From NCBI RefSeq assembly GCF_003255815.1, contig NC_037681.1, forward strand, positions 59,950,537 through 60,014,536: 64,000 nt of DNA. Direction: 5' to 3'. This document shows positions 28,621 to 41,150 of this stretch, piece after piece; within the stretch, counting starts at the first letter, position 1, and every line of letters starts with the position of its first letter. The notes under the pieces were generated by a model that did no database searches, had not been told where the DNA came from, and was given only the letters and a program-made list of their open reading frames with translations. The stretch is from Theropithecus gelada. Taxonomy: Eukaryota; Chordata; Mammalia; Primates; Cercopithecidae. Both the position numbers and the translations under genes were made by a program.

Positions 28621-29574
28621 GCTAGAGATAAGTCAATAGTTGAAATGAACAGGCTAATTGTTTCTCCCTCAAAGCACTGGAAAAAGGAAACAGCGGCTAT
28701 TTGGAATGAGATCTTTGCATCCTGGTCTGCTAAAGGTCATGGTCCTGAAAAACAGAGCATGGTATTTGAGAAATTAGTGTCCTTAGTTTACAGAAGGGCC
28801 ACTCCCTGCTCTGTAGGACTAGCTAAAGGGTGGTAGAACCAGATTGAGAGTTAGAGCATTCTCCATCCCCTACACCTCTCTTTCCATTCTGGGTAACTTG
28901 AGGACATTCTCCATACTCCTTGCAGGATCTGTAAAGTACTTTAGGTGCTGTTAGCAAGGTTCAGAGGGCCACTACCAGCTGCTCCCACTGCTTCTCACTG
29001 TTGGCCTGAAAAACAATTCCATTTAGATCTGGATTGCCTAAAAGTTTGTATGTGTGTGTAAAGGGGGTAGGAAGATTACTACTAGGCACGATTCTTCTCC
29101 TTTTTTAGAAAGAATAATTTGAAATACAAACAAAATAAGGCTGTGGGGTCTTATTCCCAGCAGCTGGCAGACTTTCACTTAATTAAACTACCGTGATTGC
29201 TTTATTCATATATTTTGCTTGCCCCCATTCTCTTCCTCTCTGACTCCTTATAAAAACAATACTATTTCATGAAGGGAGAAATTAAATGCTGTTAGTCTTT
29301 TAGACCAACACTAATTAACAGCATTTATTTTTACTGCGATTGCCTACGTGAAAGTATGCAAAAGGAAATTTGTATTCTGAGAATGCGATTGCTTTGGTCT
29401 GAAGCGGTAAAGGGAATTAACTGTTCCTGGGAACTCATCATTCTTCGCTTGAAATTCTCCAGAGAGCAGTGAAACACCAGTGCCAGGGGCAGAATATAGA
29501 AACAAGGGCCAAATGCTGTGGCCAATTGAGCTGCCAGCCACCAGTATGATCATTCTCAAACCCAGGTCTGACCT
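28621..29574. other. Single-copy DNA, no gene seen
   Basis: Continues the 159-codon frame to 28836 without any domain, start context or homology I recognise. 28770-28880 may hold another weak MIR remnant. Confidence 0.5.
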
Positions 29575-30108
29575 ACTTTTTCTCCTGTTGCAAAACCTGA
29601 GATGGCTCTCCTGCCTGCTGGGTCAACGTGAAGCTCCTCAGCCTGGCATTTAAAACATTTCACAATCTGGTTCTCTCTCTCTCCAGCCTTATCTCCCTGT
29701 ACTCACCACTGCATGCCAATGCTCCCATCGTAGGCCTCCCCCTTATCATTCTCTGTGGTTTTTTGGAAATGACTCCCTTTTGTTTTAAGGCCTTCCACAC
29801 CCACCACACCCCTGCTACCTGGTGAGTCTTGTCATCCTCTAAATTGAAGGTTGGAGCTCCCCTTTTCTGTGCAGCCTGTTTGAACTCCCCCTGGCAAAGT
29901 TAGTTTCTCCCTCCTTTGTGCTCCCACACTACTTTGCATATTTTTATCAGAGTATTTATCACAATGTATTGTAATGTTATTGGCATGGCTGTCTCCTTCA
30001 TTAAACTGTGTCCTATTTATTCTTGTTATCCACTTCCAATTTCAGGGTCTGGCACAATCCTATCGCATAGAAATACTTAATAGATGCTTATTGAATGACT
30101 GAATTATG
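29575..30108 (+). mobile_element. L2 LINE 3' end
   Basis: 'aaaacatttcacaatctggt', 'ccttatctccctgtactcac', 'ttagtttctccctcctttgt', 'gctcccacactactttgcat' and 'atttatcacaatgtattgta' follow the L2 ORF end and 3' UTR; it closes with 'gggtctggcacaatcctatc', 'aatagatgcttattgaatga'. About 530 bp, diverged as expected of L2. Confidence 0.9.
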
Positions 30109-30114
30109 GCTGTT

Positions 30115-30175
30115 ATTATATGTCAATTAATATTTACTGTGTGTTTACTATGTGCAAAGCCTCATGTGTGCTGTG
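30115..30175 (-). repeat. MIR fragment
   Basis: 'taatatttactgtgtgttta', 'ctatgtgcaaagcctcatgt' matches the minus-strand MIR head ('aacatttattgagcgcttac tatgtgccaggcac'). Confidence 0.6.
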
Positions 30176-30305
30176 TTTGTGTATTGAGAGAGGGAGAAAA
30201 ATATGTAATGTTGGTCACAGTCCTAAAGAAACAAAAAATTCTGTGTGAGACAAAAAATTAAAAAGCAAAGCAGAAGGACCTAAACATTATGCCTAGATAT
30301 AGATA

Positions 30306-31312
30306 TAGTCAGCCCTCCACATCCATGGGTTCCATAACCATGGATTCCACATCCATGGATTCAATCAACTGTGGATCCAAAATATCTGGGGGAAAAAATG
30401 GTTGGTTGCATCTGTACTGAACATGTATAGACTTTTTCCTTATTGTTATTCCCTAAACAATACAGGATAGTAATTATTTACTTAGCATTTACATTATATT
30501 AGCTATTATAAGTAATCTAGAGATGATTTAAAGTATATGAGAAGAGGTGTGTAGGTTATATGCAAATACTACTGTTACCGGGAAGAGGTCCTGATTCAGA
30601 CGCCAAGAGAGGGTTCTTGAACCTCGTGCAAAAAAGAATTCAGGGCAAGTCCATAGAGTAAAGTGAAAGCAAATTTATTAAGAAAGTAAAGGAATAAAAG
30701 AATGGCTACTCCAAAGACAGAGCAGTGGCTTGAGCTCTTCACTTACTATACTTATCGTTATTTCTTGATTATATGCTAAACAATAGGTGGATTATTCATG
30801 AGATTTCTGGGAAAGGGGTGGGCAGTTCCCAGAAATGAGGGTTCCTGACCTTTTTAGATCATATAAGGTAAACTCTGGACATTGCCAGGGCATCTGTAAA
30901 TTGTCATGGAGCTGGTGGAAGTGTCTTTTAGCATGCTAATGCATTATAATTAGCATATAATGAACAGTGAGGACAACTAGAAGTCACTTTCATCACCATC
31001 TTGGTTTTGGTGGGTTTTGGCCAGCTTCTTTGCCGCAACCTATTTTCCTGTTTTATCAGCAAGGTCTTTGTGATATGTGTCTTGTGCCAACCTCCTAGCT
31101 CATCCTGTGACTTAGAATGTCTAACCTACTGTGAATGCAGTCCAGTAGGTCTCAGCCTTATTTTACCCAGTCCCTATTCAAGATGAAGTTGCTCTGGTTC
31201 AAACACCTCTGACACTACAGCATTTTATAAAAGGAACTTGAGCATCCATGGATTTTGGTATCTGCAGGGAGTCCTGGAACCAATTCCCCACGAAAATTGA
31301 GGGGCAACTGTA
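30306..31312 (+). mobile_element. MER2 (TcMar-Tigger) split by a solitary LTR
   Basis: Left end 'tagtcagccctccacatcca', with 'catctgtactgaacatgtat', 'ttattccctaaacaatacag' and 'tctagagatgatttaaagta'; after the LTR it resumes 'cagcattttataaaaggaac', 'ttgagcatccatggattttg' and ends 'gaggggcaactgta'. The ends form the Tigger-type inverted repeat and it is flanked by TA. The host sums to ~360 bp, full length for MER2. Confidence 0.92.
30573..31214 (-). mobile_element. Complete solitary ERV1-type LTR inside MER2
   Basis: 642 bp from 'tgttaccgggaagaggtcct' to 'tcaaacacctctgaca' (TG...CA). Minus-strand reading gives a typical LTR with U3, an AATAAA near 'tttattaagaaagtaaagga' reversed, and U5. The 4-bp repeat 'ctac' at 30569-30572 and 31215-31218 is the target-site duplication, and joining across it restores MER2. 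Length of duplication fits gammaretrovirus-like ERV1. The exact family name is not certain. Confidence 0.9.
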
Positions 31313-32143
<831 letters not shown>

Positions 32144-32147
32144 TGAC

Positions 32148-32455
32148 TTTTTTTTCTTTTAGAGACAGAGCCTTGCTCTGTTGCCCAGGCTGGAATGCCA
32201 TGGCACAATCATAGCGCCCTGCAGACTTGAACTGCTGGGCTCAGGAGATCCTCCCACCACAGCCTCTGAAAGAGCTGGGACTGATAAGCACATATTGCCT
32301 TACCCAGCTAAATAAAGTTGTTTTTTTTTTTTTTTTGTAGAGAAGTGTCCTTGCCACATTGCCCAGGCTGATCTTGAACTCCTAGTCTGAAGGAATCTTC
32401 CCACTTCAGTCTCCCAAAGTGCTGGGATTACAGACATAAGCCACCATGCCCAGCC
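32148..32455 (-). mobile_element. AluJ
   Basis: T-rich tail, 'agagacagagccttgctctg' to 'ccaccatgcccagcc', with a long T run in the middle linker (32322-32336). Strongly diverged. It begins only seven bases after the previous Alu. Confidence 0.94.
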
Positions 32456-32568
32456 CGGTTTTATACTTTTAACATATATCCAGAAAGCACAAAGTTGATT
32501 AATAATTTACATTACAGTTATATTTTTAAAATTAAACAACCCTAAAATTTGTCCCTTAGTATTTCTTT

Positions 32569-32871
32569 TCTTTCTTTCTTTCTTTCTTTTTGAGACAGAG
32601 TCCTGCTCTGTTGCCCAGACTGGAGTGCACAGTATGATCTCAACTCACTGCAACCTCTGCTCCCCCGGATCAAGTGATTCTCTCGCTTCAGCCTCCCAAG
32701 TAGCTGGGATTACAGGTATGTGCCAACACGCCCAGCTGATTTTTGTATTTTTAGTAGAGATGGGGGTTTCACCTTGTTGGTCAGGCTGGTCTCGAACTCC
32801 TGACCTCAAGTAATCCACCCGCCTGGCCTCCCAAAGTGCTGGGATTACAGGCGTGAGTCACCATGCCTGGC
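32569..32871 (-). mobile_element. AluS with TTTC tail and TSD
   Basis: (TTTC)n tail, 'gagacagagtcctgctctgt' to 'gagtcaccatgcctggc'. Flanks 'ttagtatttcttt' (32556-32568) and 'tcagtatttcttt' (32872-32884) differ at one base, the target-site duplication. Confidence 0.96.
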
Positions 32872-32884
32872 TCAGTATTTCTTT

Positions 32885-33291
32885 ATAAAAATAAAATGTT
32901 AAAAAGTCAAATACAAATGCTGTAAATGAACCCCAACCAGGAATTGTACGTGGTCAGTTTCTAATTTCAAGATGGAAGGTGTTGACTTTGCTGTCGTTTA
33001 TGTTAAAAACTTTTAAACTTTAACTCATGTATCTACCATTATTAACAATATTCATAAAGTCCCCAGTGTGGCTTGTATGAAGTGTGGCTTGTATAATAGG
33101 AGGCTTGTCAGACCACTATTACATAGGCATTGTTGCTACATTCTGGGTGGGATCATTTTAGACTCTTCTGTGTTCATGCCTTCAAGGACCTGCAGATGTC
33201 AGAATAAAGATAACCAACCGACAATGATCTCTTATATTTCCTCCTTACCCTTTTCAAATCAACATTACCTTCGCCTTCTTTTAAAAATTCT
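32885..33291. other. Single-copy DNA, no gene seen
   Basis: About 400 bases between Alus without repeat or coding signal. Short duplication 'agtgtggcttgtat' occurs twice near 33065-33095. Confidence 0.5.
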
Positions 33292-33300
33292 ATCAATATT

Positions 33301-33590
33301 GGCCGGGCGCGGTGGCTCACGCCTGTAATCCCAGCACTTTGGGAGGCCGAGGTGGGACGATCATGAGGTCAAGAGATCGAGACCATTCTGACTAACATGA
33401 TAAAAACCCGTCTCTACTAAAAGCCCAAAAATTAGCTGGGCGTGGTGGCGCATGCCTGTGATCCTAGCCACTCAGGAGGCTGAGGCAGGTTAATTGCTTG
33501 AACCTGGGAGGCAGAGGTTGTAGTGAGCCAAGGTCGCACCACTGTACTCCAGCCTGGCGACAGAGTGAGACTCAGTCTCAAAAGAAAAAA
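33301..33590 (+). mobile_element. AluS (Sc-like)
   Basis: 'ggccgggcgcggtggctcac' to 'cagtctcaaaagaaaaaa'. The 'atcatgaggtcaagagatcg' text suggests Sc or early Y. Target-site duplication 'atcaatatt' at 33292-33300 and 33595-33603. Confidence 0.95.
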
Positions 33591-34438
33591 TTATATCAAT
33601 ATTAATGTCCTGATTTCTATTGATATATAATAGTTGTACATATTTTTGGGGCACATGTGATATTTTGATATATGTATACAATGTGTAATGATCAAATCAG
33701 GGTAATTGGGATATCCATCACTTCATTTCTCTTTCTTTGTGTTGGGAACATTACAATGTTTTTCTTTTAGCTTTTTTGAGATATACAATAAATTACTGTT
33801 AACTATAATTTCCCTATTGTACTATTTAGTGTTATAACGTATTTTTTCTATCTAACTTTATTTCTGTGCACTTAACCGGGTTCTCTTGTTCCCCTCTCCC
33901 TACTTCCTTTTTCAACTTCTCATAACCACAGTTTTACTCTCTATCTCCATGAGATCCAGTTTTTAGCTCCCACATGTGAATGAGAACAGGCAATATTTGT
34001 CTTTCTGTGCCTGGCTTATTTCCCGTAACATAAGATCTTCCAGTTCCATCCATGTTGCTGCAAATGACAAGATCTCATTCTTTTTTAATGGCTGAATAAC
34101 ATTCCATTGTGTATATACACCACATTTTCTTTTTCCATTCATCCATTGATGGACACAAAGGCTGATTCTATATCTTTGCTATTGTGAATAGTGCTGCAAT
34201 AATCATGAGTGTACAGATGTTTCTTCGATATACTGATTTACTTTTTAAAAATATGTATCCAGCAGTCAAATTACTGTATCATATATTCTATTTTTAATTT
34301 TTTGAGGAACCTTCATACCATTTTCCATAACGACCATAGTAATTTGCATTCCCACTCACAATGTATGAGCATTCCCCTTTCTCCACACACTTGCCAGCAT
34401 CTGTTTTTTTTTTTTTTTTTTTTTTAGTAATAGCCATT

Positions 34439-34728
34439 TTTTTTTTTTTTGAGACGGAGTCTCTCACTCTGTCCCCCAGGCTGGAGTGCAGTGGCGCGAT
34501 CTCGGCTCACTGCAAGCTCCGGCCTTCCGGGTTCACGCCATTCTCCTGCCTCAGCCTCCTGAGTAGCTGGGACTACAGGCTCTCGCCACCACGCCTGGCT
34601 TATTTTTTGTGTGTGTGTTTTTAATAGAGATGGGGTTTCACCATGATCTCCATCTCCTGACCTTGTGATTCGCCCGCCTTGGCCTCCCAAAGTGCTGGGA
34701 TTACAGGCGTGAGCCACCGCGCCCGGCC
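34439..34728 (-). mobile_element. AluY with 13-bp TSD
   Basis: 'gagacggagtctctcactct' to 'gagccaccgcgcccggcc'. Y-type 'ctcactgcaagctccggcct'. About 18 bases are missing at 'caccatgatctccatctcct'. Perfect duplication 'agtaatagccatt' at 34426-34438 and 34729-34741. Confidence 0.96.
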
Positions 34729-34850
34729 AGTAATAGCCATTCTAATTGGGATAAGATGATATCTCACTGTGGTTTTGATTTACATTTCCCTGATGATTAA
34801 CAGTGTTGGGCATTTTTTCATATACCTGTTGGCTATTTGTATGTCTTCTT

Positions 34851-35231
<381 letters not shown>

Positions 35232-35800
35232 TTTGTATGTCTTCTTTTGAGAAATGTTTGACCATTTTAAAATCAGAGTATCTGTTTTTGCATTTTGCTA
35301 CTGATTTGTTTGAGTGCCTTAAATATTCTGGTTATTAACCTTTTATAGGAGAGATTGTTTGCAAATATTTTCTCCATTCTGTGGGTTGTCTTTTCACTTT
35401 GTTGACTGTTTCCTTTGCTGTGGCAGAAACTTTTTAGCTTGATATAATCCCGTTTGTCTATTTTTGCTTTAGTTGCCTGTGCTTTTGAGGTCTTATGCAA
35501 AAAATCTTTGCCCAGACCAATGTCCTGGAGCATTTCTCCAATGTTTTCTTCTAGTAGTTTTATAGTTTCAGGTCTTACATTTTAGCCTTTAATCCATTTT
35601 GAGTTGACTTGTATACATGGAGAAAGATGGGGATCTAGTTTCATTCTTTTGCATGTGCCTTTCAGTTTTCCCAGCACCATTTATTAAAGAGACTGTCCTT
35701 TCCCTAAGGGATGTTCTTGCCACCTTTGTTGAAAATGAGTTGGCTGCAAGTGTGTGGATTTATTCTGGGGTCTCTATTCTGTTTCATTGGTCTATTCCCT

Positions 35801-36269
35801 CATTTTCCCTTTTTCAGTTTTTCATAGCCTGATGAAGTAAATAGAGCATGAAAAATGATCCTCACTTTATAGGTGAAAAAATCAAAAGGCAGAAATGATA
35901 AATAAATCGCTTACACTCACATAACTGGTTGTTGCCATGGAAAGAGGCAGAACTCTTGCCTTCTGACTTCTTGGCCGTTGCTGCACTATGGTGCTCGTGA
36001 ATAAATTTACCTCATATAGAGTGTTGTAGAGATGAGAGCAAGAGTAATATGATTGCCATAGAGATCAGTATAGGAAAGGATGCCAATTTCATGATAGAGG
36101 GGAATGACTCAGAGAAAGCCTTTGGTTCACCTCTAAGGACAAGGCCCATTAGCATAGATATATCCGATGTTCATGCAGGGGACATATTCTCACTAAAATT
36201 TGAATTTAAAAATCTCCAGGTCTTTCACAAGTAACCAAATAGCATCACATTTCGAGGGCAGAAGACAAT
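35801..36269 (-). repeat. MIR remnant in single-copy DNA
   Basis: 35850-35990 ('gatcctcactttataggtga', 'actcacataactggttgttg', 'gaactcttgccttctgactt') follows the minus-strand MIR. Outside it nothing is recognised. Confidence 0.6.
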
Positions 36270-36505
36270 AACAGCCATCATCAGGAACATCTGTGGAATG
36301 CTCAATCTGGACCAGGTGCTGCATTAAGAGCTTTGTATCCATCATGTCCTTTAATAACCACCCTGTAAGGAAGGTACTAGGTCTGTTCTTGTTTTACAGC
36401 TGAGGAAATCGAAGCTTAAGTGGTTTGTCGAGGTCTTAAAACTAATAAACCACAGAGCTGAGAATGAACCCAAGCAGCCTGTCCCCAAAGCCCATGTGTT
36501 TCCAC
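36270..36505 (-). repeat. MIR
   Basis: 'ggaccaggtgctgcattaag', 'tcctttaataaccaccctgt', 'ttacagctgaggaaatcgaa' and 'gagctgagaatgaacccaag' in minus-strand MIR order; nearly complete. Confidence 0.85.
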
Positions 36506-37668
36506 GACATTATTTCCAGCTCCTGCGTATCAACTGTAATGTCTGTGAGGCAGAGGAATGGGGGTGGACCTGACCCTGAAGATTGAGTTCAGTGGTTAGA
36601 CGGCATCTGAGAAGGCAGATTCCAGAGGGGCAGCCTCAGTAAAAGGAGCCTGGAACCCACCAAGGCTTTTCTCCTGCGGCCTCTCCTGCAGTGCTGTGTC
36701 TCAAGAGACAAATCTGTTGGTAAAGAGCAGCCGAGTGTCAAGGAACAAACTATGATTTTTTCACCTCTGTTTCCCTCTTGTTCAGAAGTTTATTTCTGCT
36801 TGTCGGTTCCTTTTCAGAAGTGATTTTCTAGATCTTGATGTGGTCGCCAGTAGAATTAGGTGTCCATCTTCCTGAATTTTTAGCATGTTTTCTAACTTTA
36901 GAAGACTGCTTCTGAAGAGACAAATAAAATATTCCTTAGACATGGATGTGCAGCGGCTTCTCTCAGTGGAGTGTGCTTTCTGTTCATCCCCACATCCTGC
37001 CTCAGTTCCTAAAGCATAGGTGAGAAGTGAAGCCAGAGCTGTTCTCCTGAGAACCCATCATTTGTTCTCTGGGGACCTGATTCATTTCTTGTGACTCTCA
37101 AAAATGCTATGCAGCAGCCCTTTGAAATGAAATGCTTTTCTATTGAACCAGAAAATAATCACATCCTCCCATTTACTCTTTAGGGTACAAATTGATCTGA
37201 CTTGATTTGTCAGAGAGCCAGAACTGCAGGCAAATAGACGCCAGAGAAATCAACCGATCTTTTAAGCCAGCAGTAATTGTTCCTCCTGTCGGCTGGCTAA
37301 ATGAGTTGTATCTGGAGGAGATGCTCAGAATGAATCAGAATGCTCAAGGTGACAGAAACACAGAGCATTCCAAAGTGGGCTGTAACAGAGTAAGTGTTTC
37401 TTCATGTCTTACAAGAGTTTGGTTTCATGTTTTTTCCCCTTTCCCTCTTATTCTGTCTCCTGGGGCTAGTGTTATCTGGCAGAGACCAAGCTGATGCATG
37501 TATATAATAGCAAGGAATAGTAGTTTGTGTGGGGATGAGGGAAGGTGAGTATTAGCATTTAATCCTAGAATATACTTACCTGTGTCTCAGTCACTAAACC
37601 CAGGAAGTTCCTATAGAATAGGCACCACCAAAGAGGCGGTAAAATCCCTTTGCTGGCGAGCTGTCCAC
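36506..37668. other. Single-copy DNA, no gene seen
   Basis: Over 1.1 kb without a named repeat. A 95-codon frame at 37207-37494 has no domain I recognise. It could contain regulatory DNA but nothing specific is visible. Confidence 0.5.
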
Positions 37669-37912
37669 CTTTTTTTTTTTTTTTTTTTTTAGACAGAGTC
37701 TCACTCTGTTGCCTAGGTTGGAGTACAGTGGCACCCTCCCAAATAGCTGGGATTACAGGCATGTCCTACCACGCCCAGCTAATTTGTGTATTTTTAGTAG
37801 AGATGGAGTTTCACCATGTTGGCCAGGCTGGTCTCAAACTCCTGACCAGTGATCCTCCTGCCTCGGCCTCCCAAAGTGGTGGGATTACAGGTGTGAGTCA
37901 CTGTGCCTGGCC
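37669..37912 (-). mobile_element. Alu with internal deletion
   Basis: T run, 'agacagagtctcactctgtt' and then 'tacagtggcaccctcccaaa', a jump that removes about 75 bases of the right arm, on to 'gtcactgtgcctggcc'. Confidence 0.94.
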
Positions 37913-37920
37913 CCATTGTT

Positions 37921-38610
37921 TTTAAATTAAGAAAAAAAAAAATGAAATAGTTTGAACATACAGGAAAACTGCAAAATATAATTTACACTCATGTACCGAC
38001 TACCCAGAGTCATATTAGCATTGGTTCTCTTTTTTTTCTTCCTTTTTCCCTCTCTCGCTCTTTTCTTCCCTCCCTTCCTTCTTTTGAAACAAAATGTTGC
38101 AGTATAGCTAAATCTCCATTCTTTTATCACATTGTTTTATTTATTTATCTTCCTTTCCAGAGGGAGCTGATATCATAAGGTTAGAATTTATCTTTCTTGT
38201 TCATTAAAATTACCTTATATATATGCAGAAATAATATGCAGCATTCTTTGGGGGTAGGTTTTTAATATTAACCTATGTGGTATATTTTATATGTATTCTT
38301 TTACAACTTTTTTACATTTTTTGTTGGGATTTATCCATGCTGATACTAATAGGTCTAGTACATTTGTTTTAACTGCTGCATTGAATTGCTTTATATGACT
38401 AACCTCAACTTTATTTAACTTTACTCTGTTATGAACATGTTTTTTCCTACTATAAACAATGTTGCAATACTTGTGAGATCTCTTCAGGCCCAGGTGTAAG
38501 GTTTTTTTCTACAGGGTATATATTTAAGAGCAGAATTGCTGGGTTACAAGATTGGCTTTTCTTCAACTTTACTAGCTATTATCAAATTGTTAAACTGTGC
38601 ACTTAAAAAT
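37921..38610 (-). mobile_element. Old L1M 3' fragment
   Basis: 'acataca-ggaaaactgcaaa' type 3' UTR text, then 'gggatttatccatgctgata', 'actgctgcattgaattgctt', 'tataaacaatgttgcaatac' and 'gcagaattgctgggttacaa' in the order of an antisense old L1. A C/T-rich run at 38030-38085 lies inside. Confidence 0.75.
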
Positions 38611-39962
38611 AGTTTATACAGCATCCCCCTAAAGGATAGACCAAAAAGGAATAAGATGTAGGAATCGAATAGCAAAAAGATGTAACAAAAAAACTAGTTC
38701 AGTAAAGCACATTATGTTTGTTTTCTGTAACCTGGTCCATGATCTTTCTGGTTGTATTTCCTTTCTTGAAATAAGACTCTAATGCAATCTGTATCCTACG
38801 TGAGGTAAAATAGTGCCTGAACTACCATCTCTATACTATTCCACCATAAATAGACAAGGCAAGTAGCTGGGTAAGAGCTCCTAAGTTATCCTTCTGAGCT
38901 CCAGACTTTCATTCCATAACTTTATCTTCAGACTTTGTTGCAATATGTGCCCAGGTTGGGAAAGTAGCTTCATTTTGTAATCACCCATAAAATCTGAAGA
39001 AAACCAGGTCTTAAAAAAGGTGGAATGTACCAATCCCCTGGAGGATATCAGAGTATCTGGTGCAGGTCACAGAAACCTCTGACCATCAGAAATAGAAATG
39101 AAAAAAGATCTTTATTTCATGGTGTAACCAGCTTGTGAATACACATTTGGACACACTCATTTTGATGCTTCCATTTACAGTGGTTCTAAACCCTATAGGC
39201 TTATGCTAAACTTCCACCACCTTCCCCTCAGAGGCATCCCCCCAGTTATTTCAAGGGGGTCCCCAAGGTGTTGGCTCATCACATGTGCTGAGAAACACGT
39301 TTGCTTGTGTGATGCCTTGGCTTCTTTGTCAGGGGACTGTACCCTGGGTTGGCCCTCAGTGAGAATGGGACTCCATTAGGCACATCCATATTCTTCCCTT
39401 CTTAGGAAGCCAGAGCTATCCGTATGCATGGCAGGGTTGGGATAGGGTGAGAAGGGGAGCAGGACCTTTTCTCTAGCTCTCCTCTCGGGCTCTAAAGCAG
39501 CACACATGTACCCAGCTTTGCTCAAAGCCTCCCTTCTGCTTCTGCACAATTCCTAATGTTTTTGAGATTCAAAATTATTTTTTTGCCACAGGGTTGGAGT
39601 CGGGGTGGGGAAAATGTTACTCCATTCTCGCTATTGTCACCCTATTTCCTGTCTCTCCTCCTAGGCACTGTGTCTCAGTACTCTCCCAACTTGGTCCCCA
39701 GGCAGTGAGCGCTTCATGGCCAGGGAGTGATAGGACTGAACCCTTGTACCTTCAAACATATCTAAATCCCTGTTGCAGTTCAGGTGAGACAGCCTGCTAA
39801 ATAGAGTCACTAAAGACACAAAGAGGCCCTTTGGGGGACATTCATTATTTTCCTCCCATGGCAGATCAGCAACAAAAGCACATGAAGACACCGGCCTTGT
39901 TTTGAATGGAGAACAGATCTGTGCATGTAAAGAAGAAATAGCTTGTTTGGGGCTAAATCAAA
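38611..39962. other. Single-copy DNA, no gene seen
   Basis: About 1.3 kb without named repeats. Short overlapping frames near 39594-39891 show no domain. Confidence 0.5.
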
Positions 39963-39978
39963 CCTCTGAACATTTCTT

Positions 39979-40280
39979 TTTCTTTTTTTTTTTTTTTGAC
40001 AGAGTCTCACTGTGTCACCCAAGCTGGAGTGCAGTGGTACAATCTTGGCTCACTGCAACCTCTGCCTCCCTGACTCAAGTGATTCTCCCACCTCAGCCTT
40101 CTGAGTAGCTGGGATTACAGGCATGTGCCACCATGCCCGGCTGATTTTTTGGTATTTTAGTAGAGATGAGGTTTCACCATGTTGCCCGGGGTGGTCTCGA
40201 ATTCCTGAGCTCAGGCAGTCTGCCCACCTTGTCCTCCCAAAATGCTGGGATTACAGGTGTGAGCCACTGTGTGCCCAGCC
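39979..40280 (-). mobile_element. AluS, left arm of a head-to-head Alu pair
   Basis: T-rich tail, 'gacagagtctcactgtgtca' to 'ccactgtgtgcccagcc'. Target-site duplication 'ctctgaacatttctt' at 39964-39978 and 40281-40295. Its 5' end faces the next Alu 30 bp away. Confidence 0.96.
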
Positions 40281-40310
40281 CTCTGAACATTTCTTAAAAC
40301 ATGGAATCAT

Positions 40311-40605
40311 GGCTGGACGTGGTGGCTCACGCTTGTAATCCCAACACTTTGGGAGGCCAAAGCAGGAGGATTGCTGAGCCCAGGAGTTCAAGATCAGCTT
40401 GGGCAATACAGCGAAACCTTGTCTCTACAAAATAATAACAAAAAAAGTAGCCAGGCATGGTGGTGCACACTTGCAATCCCAGCTACTTGGGAGACTGAGG
40501 CAGGAGATTTGCTTGAACCTGGGAGGTCAGGACTGTAGTGAACCATGATTGTACCACTGCACTCCAGCCTGGGCAATATAGTGAGACTTCATCCCAAAAC
40601 AGAAA
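40311..40605 (+). mobile_element. AluJ, right arm of the head-to-head pair
   Basis: 'ggctggacgtggtggctcac' to 'cttcatcccaaaacagaaaa'. J-type 'cttgggcaatacagcgaaac' and 'gtagtgaaccatgattgtac'. Flanks 'ggaatcat' and 'aggatcac' may be a worn duplication. Confidence 0.94.
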
Positions 40606-40675
40606 ACAAAAACACACAGGATCACGTTTGAAGAGATCTTAGGTGTTATCTAGTTCACCATCCTGTCTATCTTGA

Positions 40676-41150
40676 TTATCTACTGTTTTGTTACAAACCA
40701 CCCTGAAATTTAATGACTTAATAGTGATTCATTGTTTTTCACAGTTCTGTGGGTTGGCTGAATGGTTCCTCTGCTATTTTCACCTGGGCTGACTTATGTG
40801 GCTGTGTTGAATTGGAGCTTCCAGGATGGCCTCATTCATAGGTGTGGCAGATGGTATTGACTGTTGGCTGGGGTGCCTTGGTTCTCCTCTTAGCCTCTTA
40901 TCCTCTGGAAGGCTTCCTTACATGGTGAGTCTCAGGGCAGCACTTAAAGAGGATGGAAGCTGCAAGGCCTTTGGAACTCATACAACCACATTCTTGTCAC
41001 ATTCAATTGGTCAAAACAAGTCAGAAGGCTGGCCCAGAGTCAAGATGGAGAAATAGACTCCACTTCTTGGTGGGAGTTGTTGCAAAATATTGTGGCCACT
41101 CAATCCCAGCTATAGCATCTCTGATGGTTGTTCTAATTCAATAAGGCTAG
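40676..41150. repeat. Old dispersed repeat, family not assigned
   Basis: 'ttacaaaccaccctgaaatt', 'cacagttctgtgggttggct', 'cacattcaattggtcaaaac', 'gactccacttcttggtggga' and 'caaaatattgtggccact' form an ordered set I know from a common mammalian repeat. I cannot name it with confidence. Confidence 0.6.

Noticed and set aside
28357..28836. 159-codon open frame, the longest without N
   Set aside because: Its first half is a minus-strand MIR and the rest has no domain, so it is chance.
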